Source: an uncultured Clostridia bacterium | GTDB lineage: Bacteria > Bacillota > Clostridia > Oscillospirales > Ruminococcaceae | DNA: 64,000 bases | NCBI GenBank assembly: GCA_947627235.1 | Contig: CANQVG010000007.1 | Coordinates: 1 to 64,000 of the forward strand | Direction: 5' to 3' | Shown here: in pieces, positions 58,684 to 64,000 of the stretch | Layout: each line of letters starts with the position of its first letter | Numbering within the stretch: the first letter of the stretch is position 1 | Notes under the pieces: generated by a model | What the model was told of the DNA's origin: nothing | The model's input: only the letters and a program-made list of their open reading frames with translations | Database searches by the model: none | Translations under genes and position numbers: made by a program

Positions 58684-59673
58684 TCAAATCAGCCTTTCAA
58701 TTTTCTTGAAAAGCTCGGGCAGGCTGCTGATAATATCGCTCGGCAACATTCCCTGCCGCGACAGCCGCTTTGATACCGCTTCGCATGCAAGACCCTGAAG
58801 CGTCACGCCAATGACTGCGGCGTCGATAGGGGAGTACCCCTGCGCCGCAAAGGACGAAATCAGCCCTGAAAGAAGATCGCCGCTTCCGCCGCGCGCAAGA
58901 CCGTTGTTGCCCCGAACGGATAAAAACGCGCATTTTCCGCTGATAATCAGAGTTCCTGCGGATTTTGAGACAACGGTGCAGCCGAAGCGTTCACAAAGTC
59001 TGCTTGCGTATTTCAGCCTATCGCGGAGAACATCGTCAAGAGGAGCGCCGGTGAGTCTTGCAAGCTCGGCAGGGTGAGGCGTCAGAATCAGGCCCGTCTT
59101 TGCTTTCCTGAGAAATTCTATGCGAGTGCTGACAAGGTTTATTCCGTCGGCGTCCAATATTATCGGGCAAGCCGCGTTTTCGAGGGAGATTTCGAGGATT
59201 TTCAGGCTTCCGGAAGATGTCCCGAGTCCCGGACCTATCAGCAGAGCGTCCGCAGAATTTATAAGACCGACGATTTTTTCCTCCTGCCCGTCGGGATTTA
59301 TAAAACCGTCGGAGTCCGGTTCAAGCGGCATAAGCGTGGCCTCTTTTGCCGACACTGCAAGCGCACCGGCTGAAAGGCGGGTTGTTATCACGCTTACAAG
59401 TCCCGCACCGGAACGCAAAGCCGCAAGAGCCGACATTTGCGCCGCTCCGGGAAAGCGGTCGGAGCCTGCAATCAAAACAAGCCTGCCAAAGCTGCCCTTG
59501 TGAGAGTTCTCAGGCCGGGGCTTGACAAGCTTTATTACTTTACGCGGGTCAAGGACTTCAATTTCACCGCACTTGCCGCAATACGGGGCTATAGCGCGGC
59601 TTATGTGTAAATCGCGCGTTGATGCGATATTTTCGGCATTTATAAAATCGCTGTTTGTTATTCTTTCAGTCAT
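58684..59673 (-). CDS. nnrD: ADP-dependent NAD(P)H-hydrate dehydratase (NnrD) without epimerase domain
   Basis: A 329-residue ribokinase-fold enzyme that repairs hydrated NAD(P)H using ADP. Motifs: KGSFGRLVLIAGSDRFPGAAQMSALAALRSGAGLVSV, LIGPGLGTSS, LDADGINLVS, LTPHPAELARL and the catalytic NGLARGGSGDLLSGLI. In many bacteria it is fused behind the NnrE epimerase. Here only a short N-terminal stretch (about 50 residues, NAENIASTRDLHISRAIAPY) precedes it, possibly a remnant of the linker. No clear ribosome-binding site is seen at the ATG 59673, four bases after the acpS stop, so translation is probably coupled; a TTG at 59688 is the alternative. Confidence 0.9.
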   Translation of the reverse strand: MTERITNSDFINAENIASTRDLHISRAIAPYCGKCGEIEVLDPRKVIKLVKPRPENSHKGSFGRLVLIAGSDRFPGAAQMSALAALRSGAGLVSVITTRLSAGALAVSAKEATLMPLEPDSDGFINPDGQEEKIVGLINSADALLIGPGLGTSSGSLKILEISLENAACPIILDADGINLVSTRIEFLRKAKTGLILTPHPAELARLTGAPLDDVLRDRLKYASRLCERFGCTVVSKSAGTLIISGKCAFLSVRGNNGLARGGSGDLLSGLISSFAAQGYSPIDAAVIGVTLQGLACEAVSKRLSRQGMLPSDIISSLPELFKKIERLI

Positions 59674-59677
59674 AATT

Positions 59678-60028
59678 TCAATATGCAATCACTATTGCGG
59701 TGGCGTCAAGACGGGTATGTGTCAGACTAACTGTAAAGCTTTTTTCCTTTGCAAGCTCGAACGCTCTGCCGCTCAGCTCTATGTATGGCGCACCCTTGGC
59801 GTCGCGCAAAACGGATACCTCTTTAAGTGCAAATCCGACCACTCCCGTTCCGAGAGCCTTAGAAAAAGCCTCTTTTGCTGCAAAATTTGCCGCAAACGAT
59901 TGAGCAGGACGGCCTTTTTTTTCGAGCATTTCAAGTTCGGCAGGTGAGTAAACCTTTTCCTTGAATCCGGGTATCTCAAGCGCCTTCTGGATCCTCGTTA
60001 TCTCCACCGTATCAATGCCGACTCTCAT
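59678..60028 (-). CDS. acpS: holo-[acyl-carrier-protein] synthase
   Basis: A 116-residue AcpS that transfers phosphopantetheine from coenzyme A to apo-ACP. The metal-binding Asp is in MRVGIDTVEITRIQ, and the second motif FAANFAAKEAFSKALGTG carries Glu and Lys; TVSLTHTRLDATAIVIAY ends the protein in the usual way. ATG 60028 overlaps the previous stop (ATGA) and has GAGG close upstream. The longer frame to 60229 lies inside the neighbouring gene and is rejected. Confidence 0.95.
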   Translation of the reverse strand: MRVGIDTVEITRIQKALEIPGFKEKVYSPAELEMLEKKGRPAQSFAANFAAKEAFSKALGTGVVGFALKEVSVLRDAKGAPYIELSGRAFELAKEKSFTVSLTHTRLDATAIVIAY

Positions 60029-60516
60029 ATCTGCCTCGGAAGATAGGGTTTTATCATTTCGAGCGTGCGCTCGTCGGGTGTGAAGATAAGTAGAGTCTTG
60101 CCGTGAACCGGGTCGCTGTATTCGACTGTGTATTTCTCGCCCTCGCCGCAGGCGTCCACCTCCGAAGCGTCTCTGAGGTGCTTTTCGGAACCGTAAAAAG
60201 CCTCGGCTGAGCGGAGTTTTACCGAGCAAAGAGTCTTGCGGGAGCGTTTGTTTGTGATTTTGTCAACCGAAAGCTCCTCGCCGACTATTACATACTCATA
60301 TTCAACGCTGAACATTCCCGTGAGCCACCATCCGCCCCATAGGATTCCTCCGGACACAACAACCGCGACAACCGCGAGCATACCTCCGCTTAAAACATAG
60401 ATTATGCCAAAAGCGAGCGAAGCGAGAATCAGCGCGGCGATAAGAACGGCTGCCGTACCAAGCGATTCGCGCCGACCCCTCGGTCTTTTTACTAATTGTT
60501 CTCTGATTCCTTCCAT
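60025..60516 (-). CDS. two-helix membrane protein of unknown function
   Basis: A 163-residue protein: a short basic N-terminus (MEGIREQLVKRPRGRRES), two membrane helices (residues about 20-65) and a C-terminal cytoplasmic domain of about 95 residues (SVEYEYVIVGEELSVDKITNKRSRKTL...). It may belong to the DUF6106 group, from memory only. AAAGG lies 9 bases before the ATG at 60516, so it is preferred over the ATG at 60525. It overlaps acpS by four bases and follows the SDR gene by 15, which suggests an operon concerned with lipid or envelope synthesis. Confidence 0.75.
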   Translation of the reverse strand: MEGIREQLVKRPRGRRESLGTAAVLIAALILASLAFGIIYVLSGGMLAVVAVVVSGGILWGGWWLTGMFSVEYEYVIVGEELSVDKITNKRSRKTLCSVKLRSAEAFYGSEKHLRDASEVDACGEGEKYTVEYSDPVHGKTLLIFTPDERTLEMIKPYLPRQI

Positions 60517-60531
60517 TGTCGGCATCCTTTC

Positions 60532-61266
60532 TTATACGGTGATTCCGCCGTTTACCGGCAAAATCTGTCCGGTTATAAACGATGATTCATCTCTTGACAA
60601 AAACGCGACCGCTTTTGCGACGTCTTCCGGTGAACCGATGCGCAAAAGGGGAGTTTCATCCGTAAGCTCCCTGAGAGTGTCCTCGGTAAGCTCGGAGTTC
60701 ATATCCGTTCTTATGACCCCCGGCGATACGCAGTTTACGCGTATTCCGCTCGGGCCGAGTTCCTTTGCGAGCGCCTTTGTAAATCCGATAATTCCCGCTT
60801 TGCAGGCAGAATATACCGCCTCGCAGGAAGCGCCCACCTCGCCCCACATCGAGGCGATATTTATTATCGAGCCGCTTTTTTGCGGAACCATCTGTTTTGC
60901 CGCTTCGCGCGAGCAGATTATCGCGCCCATAAGATTGACTTCAAGCTGACGCCGAATATCCGCGTCGGTCATATCCTGCAAAAGACCTATATGGCTTATT
61001 CCCGCGTTGTTGACCAAAAGAGATACGCTGCCGAAGCGCTTTGCGGCAGCGTCGAACAGCGCTGACACTTCTTCCGGCACGGATATGTCGGCGCAGAAAG
61101 CGAAAGCCTGTCCGCCCTCCGAAACTATACGTTCAGCGACTTTTTCGGCGGCGTTTTTATTCACGCGGTAGTTTACCGCTACCGCATATCCGATTCGCGC
61201 AAGCTCAACGGCGCATGCGGCGCCTATTCCTCGGGATGCGCCCGTTACAATAGCGGTTTTTGTCAA
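60532..61266 (-). CDS. SDR oxidoreductase, 3-oxoacyl-ACP reductase-like
   Basis: A 244-residue classical short-chain dehydrogenase. Cofactor motif TGASRGIGAA, LVNNAG, the catalytic Ser-Tyr-Lys set in NIASMWGEVGASCEAVYSACKAG, and PGVIRTDM are all present. It is close to FabG, which reduces 3-oxoacyl-ACP in fatty acid synthesis; the nearby acpS fits such a role, but other SDR substrates are possible. TTG 61266 (MTKTAIVTGAS) has GGGTG upstream; the in-frame TTG at 61278 is an alternative. It is 20 bases after the transglutaminase-like gene on the same strand. Confidence 0.88.
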   Translation of the reverse strand: MTKTAIVTGASRGIGAACAVELARIGYAVAVNYRVNKNAAEKVAERIVSEGGQAFAFCADISVPEEVSALFDAAAKRFGSVSLLVNNAGISHIGLLQDMTDADIRRQLEVNLMGAIICSREAAKQMVPQKSGSIINIASMWGEVGASCEAVYSACKAGIIGFTKALAKELGPSGIRVNCVSPGVIRTDMNSELTEDTLRELTDETPLLRIGSPEDVAKAVAFLSRDESSFITGQILPVNGGITV

Positions 61267-61286
61267 TATATCACCCAATTCAGTTT

Positions 61287-62201
61287 TTATAGCATCCAGT
61301 AGACAATTACAATGTAATCTCCAAAGTCGTTGAGCCAGTACTGATATGACTTAAAAAAGCTTACGTCTTCTAAGGAAATGCTGCCGTCGCTTTGAGTCAC
61401 GCGGTCATACATTATATCTGCGAATTTCACACCGCTTTTATATGTCTCGTTCAGCATATCCGCGGCCTCGTCCGCGGTTTTTGCATATCTGCCGTGTGTT
61501 TTGTAATATATGAGGTCGTCCGAATTTGCTTCGGGGAAAGCCCCTTTATTCCATATATGACTGACTTCCATTACGCTGTCCGTTACAAGGCAGTAGAGGT
61601 GAAAAGCCGGACGGTTTTCCTCATCGGGTACAAAGTCGTCCCAGGTCGTGTCGACGTGGTACCACTTGTCTTCGAGGCATACAAGGTTCCAAGCGTGCTC
61701 CTCATCATCAGCAGTGCCATGCACAATTACCGATTCGATGCCGAGCATATCCATAAATAGCTGGAACGTGGTGGTATATCCCATACAAATTGCCTGATGC
61801 TTTATAAGAGCGCCGTAAGGGTTTTCGGAGTCTTCGGTCTGTTTCGGAATAGCGAGCAGCATATTCTCGTCATAGGAAATATGAGTAACAATCCAATCGT
61901 GGGCGGCAATTACCGTTTCCTCGTCGGACATTCTGTCGAGGTAAAACTCGCCTATGGCTTCGACGGCGGCGTTATATATTTCGGTCTGCTTTTCGTCAAG
62001 CCCTAAAAGTTCGCCGTTCAAATACGCCGAAACCACTGCCGAATCGTCGTAAACCGGAGTGAGATTATCCCCGCTTTCCGACGGTACGGTTCCTGATTCT
62101 GCGTCGGCGGTAACGGAGCCGTTTTTTGAGGGCTCTGTTTTTACACAGGATGTTAAACTTAAAAGAATCGCCGCCGATATAAGAATTGAAAGCAGTTTCA
62201 T
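61287..62201 (-). CDS. transglutaminase-like domain lipoprotein
   Basis: A 304-residue lipoprotein (MKLLSILISAAILLSLTSC) with a transglutaminase/cysteine peptidase-like domain. The catalytic Cys is in HQAICMGYTTTFQLFMDMLGIES, the His in EEHAWNLVCLEDKWYHVDTTWDD and the Asp in the same stretch. Such domains in Clostridia act at the cell surface as peptidases or crosslinkers; the substrate is unknown. The region before the domain (EAIGEFYLDRMSDEETVIAAHDWIVTHISYDE) is usual for the family. It begins two bases after the SpoIID-domain gene, so the two surface proteins are coupled. Confidence 0.88.
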   Translation of the reverse strand: MKLLSILISAAILLSLTSCVKTEPSKNGSVTADAESGTVPSESGDNLTPVYDDSAVVSAYLNGELLGLDEKQTEIYNAAVEAIGEFYLDRMSDEETVIAAHDWIVTHISYDENMLLAIPKQTEDSENPYGALIKHQAICMGYTTTFQLFMDMLGIESVIVHGTADDEEHAWNLVCLEDKWYHVDTTWDDFVPDEENRPAFHLYCLVTDSVMEVSHIWNKGAFPEANSDDLIYYKTHGRYAKTADEAADMLNETYKSGVKFADIMYDRVTQSDGSISLEDVSFFKSYQYWLNDFGDYIVIVYWML

Positions 62202-62203
62202 AG

Positions 62204-63694
62204 TTATCTTATGGTTACGCCGGTATAGTAGTGATGGAGGATCTGGTCAAAGGTATAGCCGCCGTAGGTTGCGTAGAGATTGGCGCCTACCTGAGACATT
62301 CCCACGCCGTGACCGTAGCCGTAGGTGGTAAATGTGAACACTCCGTCGGCGTAGCTTACGGTAAAAGCGGTTGAGCGTATACTCAGCACATAGGTTCTGA
62401 ATACATGTCCTGTTATGGTTCTGTCCTTGCCACCGATATGTGCCGAGGTATGCCCGTCTATTGAGAGCTGACCGGCAAAAATATTGTCGTTATAGCTTAA
62501 AACCCTTATCCATTCGCTGTAATTGTCTGAAAGCTTTATATCGGTCTTCGATTCGATTTTTTTGCGTATCTCGTCGACGGTGTAGGTGGTCACCTTTCCG
62601 TAGTTTTTGGAATCAAACTGGTCATAGTCGTTTTTAACCGACTGCAAATAAGGCAGGTCGCCGCCCCAGACGTTTTTGCTCGCCGCCGAGTAGCCTCCGG
62701 TAGAGGCTGAAAATGCGCTCATAATATACTTGTCGTCGTAATATATGGCAAGACCGTCCACAGAATTGACACATTCTATGACAAGTTCGGGAACGTTTCC
62801 CTTTGTGCCTATTTTGGCGCACTCGCCCTTTTGCTCATAGTATTTGATGTATGTGTATGCCGCTACTGCCTGTGCCTTGATTGCTTCGGGATTCATTGAA
62901 TCCCCGACTTCGTAGTTTGTGATTTCGCATACGAGATCAAAGGCGTTTTCGGTGCGGTAACGCTTGTTTACTGAGTCGTAGATTGTGACAGTCTGATTTT
63001 TGTAGCTATCGGTAGTAAAGAGCCGGTCCGACGGATTGAATGGGGCAGGACCGGAAGGGGAAGCTGCGTTTATAATTCCGAGCGAACGGAGATATTCCTC
63101 AAATTCCTCAGACGTCATACCGTCTTCTGACTGCTCCGCTTCAAGGTCGTCAAGCTGAGGATTTTCAGCGTCAAGCTCTATATCGTCCACTGTTTCCGCG
63201 TCATCTACAGATTCCGTGCCGCCGATTTCTTCGCTCTCCTCAAACGACGGCTCGGCAGCCTTGGTTTCAGTGGGGACGGTCGTCGCGGTGGTAGTAGCTT
63301 CAGTTTTTTTGGTCGTAGTGATCGGCGCCTCGGTAACTGTCGTAGGCGCGGTGGTGACTTCCGTCTCGGTCGTTGTCGTGATTGCTTCAAAGGTGTCCGA
63401 CACGCTTGTGGCGGCTGCCATAAGCATCGGATACTGGTCTGCGTTCATTTTGTTGACGATATATTCAATCGGCTCTGAAACGCGGTCTGCATCTATAGCT
63501 TCTTCATCGTCTTCGTATGGAGTAGCAGGCGGTTCATCTGCGTCTTTCTGTGCCGCGGTCGCGGGAACCGATGGCGCTTCTGCGTCTAAAATTGATTTTT
63601 CGGCATAAATCTTAACAAACAAAAACGCACAGGAATACACTAATATCAGACCCATAAGCAGGATGATCCGCCTTAAGGTAAATACCTTTTTCAA
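62204..63694 (-). CDS. SpoIID/LytB-domain protein with Thr-rich linker
   Basis: A 496-residue membrane-anchored protein: N-terminal helix (residues about 8-30), then a long Thr/Glu-rich linker (to about 210) and a SpoIID/LytB domain. The domain has the catalytic-type Glu in NPEAIKAQAVAAYTYIKYY, STGGYSAASKNVWGG and the C-terminal GYGHGVGMSQVGANLYA. SpoIID is a lytic transglycosylase acting on denuded peptidoglycan in engulfment; the linker and genome position suggest a vegetative or divergent relative. It starts with TTG at 63694, with AAAGGA upstream. It is followed on the same strand by the transglutaminase-like gene and preceded by the sortase gene. Confidence 0.88.
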   Translation of the reverse strand: MKKVFTLRRIILLMGLILVYSCAFLFVKIYAEKSILDAEAPSVPATAAQKDADEPPATPYEDDEEAIDADRVSEPIEYIVNKMNADQYPMLMAAATSVSDTFEAITTTTETEVTTAPTTVTEAPITTTKKTEATTTATTVPTETKAAEPSFEESEEIGGTESVDDAETVDDIELDAENPQLDDLEAEQSEDGMTSEEFEEYLRSLGIINAASPSGPAPFNPSDRLFTTDSYKNQTVTIYDSVNKRYRTENAFDLVCEITNYEVGDSMNPEAIKAQAVAAYTYIKYYEQKGECAKIGTKGNVPELVIECVNSVDGLAIYYDDKYIMSAFSASTGGYSAASKNVWGGDLPYLQSVKNDYDQFDSKNYGKVTTYTVDEIRKKIESKTDIKLSDNYSEWIRVLSYNDNIFAGQLSIDGHTSAHIGGKDRTITGHVFRTYVLSIRSTAFTVSYADGVFTFTTYGYGHGVGMSQVGANLYATYGGYTFDQILHHYYTGVTIR

Positions 63695-63743
63695 TCTGTC
63701 ACGTCCTTTCTGTCAGGATTATTGCCATTTTATGGGAAAATAA

Positions 63744-64000
63744 TCATTTATTCTTGTAATAGTGTGAAGGTCTGTGCCTTTGCGGATTGTGCTTATATGT
63801 GCCGGCATAAACCGAGGGGTCTTCGCCGTCGCGGAGCTTTCTTGCGACAACGACAAATCTCGAATCGTCGCGTATGTCATATTCGCAGGTGGAGAGAGTA
63901 AGAAACTGGTCGCCGTATTCACATTCCACCTCTGTGGTGTAGAAGTTGCGAATCATAATGTTTTCGTAGAAATAGTTGTAATCATCTTCGGTGTCAAAAT
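63744..64000 (-). CDS. class B-type sortase, 3' part only
   Basis: The window edge cuts the gene; 84 C-terminal residues remain. The catalytic Cys is in YGDQFLTLSTCEYD and the catalytic Arg in DDSRFVVVARKLRDGE, the TLSTC...R pair of sortases, and the YxNxYFYxN-like start fits class B. Sortases join surface proteins to the cell wall by a C-terminal motif. The NPETG protein at 41.3-42.6 kb is a possible client, but they are 21 kb apart. It lies 50 bases upstream of the SpoIID-domain gene. Confidence 0.85.
   Translation of the reverse strand, partial: FDTEDDYNYFYENIMIRNFYTTEVECEYGDQFLTLSTCEYDIRDDSRFVVVARKLRDGEDPSVYAGTYKHNPQRHRPSHYYKNK

Noticed and set aside
1-64000. CRISPR array, rRNA operon, prophage or conjugative module
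   Set aside because: No direct-repeat array with regular spacing, no rRNA sequence, and no integrase, terminase, capsid or transfer genes were seen.

Overview
The window looks like a chromosome segment of a low-to-middle GC, Gram-positive, spore-lineage anaerobe of the class Clostridia, most likely an Oscillospirales/Ruminococcus-type gut bacterium. This is inferred from gene content and is not a database result. The evidence is: spore maturation genes spmA/spmB, an AbrB/SpoVT-type regulator and a SpoIID-domain protein; Gram-positive lipoproteins, sortase-type surface proteins and Lgt; a PPDK plus GTP-PEPCK fermentative carbon node; a GH10 xylanase with several CE1-type esterases; and the GGGtGRT/NifU-like pair. 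Most genes are about 50-55% GC. The first large gene (393-3470) is clearly more AT-rich.

Layout. 1-3.5 kb: an AT-rich HD-domain/Hsp90-like ATPase fusion standing alone. 3.5-9.8 kb: secreted GH10 xylanase, an ECF sigma factor with its membrane partner, a C39-like peptidase, a histidine phosphatase, an acidic membrane-anchored protein and rsmE. 9.8-18.2 kb: dCMP deaminase-tsaE-tsaB-DUF402-rpiB on the plus strand, facing a minus-strand glmU-pth-mfd block. 18.4-21.1 kb: ppdK. 21.2-25.6 kb (minus): GNAT, a stand-alone FakA-like C-terminal domain, an Mrp/ApbC ATPase, a VanY-type carboxypeptidase, and an ECF sigma/PepSY operon in which both genes carry a one-base frameshift. 25.7-28.4 kb: a sirtuin and two CE1 esterases. 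28.6-35.1 kb: a six-enzyme operon that reads as an oxidative L-galactose pathway (dehydrogenase, lactonase, L-galactonate dehydrogenase, tagaturonate reductase, altronate dehydratase, mutarotase), with a broken small membrane protein inside it. 35.1-38.6 kb: a heterodimeric ABC exporter with one degenerate ATP site. 39-41 kb: an XRE regulator and the GGGtGRT/scaffold pair. 41.3-47.3 kb: an NPETG surface protein, tRNA-Ala(GGC), a lipoprotein esterase, an esterase-acyltransferase fusion and a DUF6320-like membrane protein. 47.5-58 kb: pckG, a TtcA-like thiolase, ymdB, spmA/spmB, an AbrB-type regulator, lgt-folD, rpsO and pnp. 58-64 kb (minus): lipoprotein, nnrD, acpS, a membrane protein, an SDR, a transglutaminase-like lipoprotein, a SpoIID-domain protein and the 3' end of a class B-type sortase.

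How the parts work together. The xylanase, CE1 esterases and L-galactose operon suggest use of plant or algal polysaccharides. PPDK and PEPCK handle the PEP/pyruvate/oxaloacetate node. Promoters are unusually easy to read: many genes have a TTGnnn box, a 17-base spacer and a TAnAAT box often preceded by TGTGG, and transcription units end in strong hairpins shared by convergent genes.

Best candidates for something new: the HD-Hsp90-like ATPase fusion with an operator-like repeat over its promoter; the hydrolase-acyltransferase fusion coupled to the DUF6320-like protein; the stand-alone FakA C-terminal domain; the GGGtGRT/scaffold pair; the L-galactose operon with its 44-residue membrane protein; and a 176-bp palindromic element after pnp.
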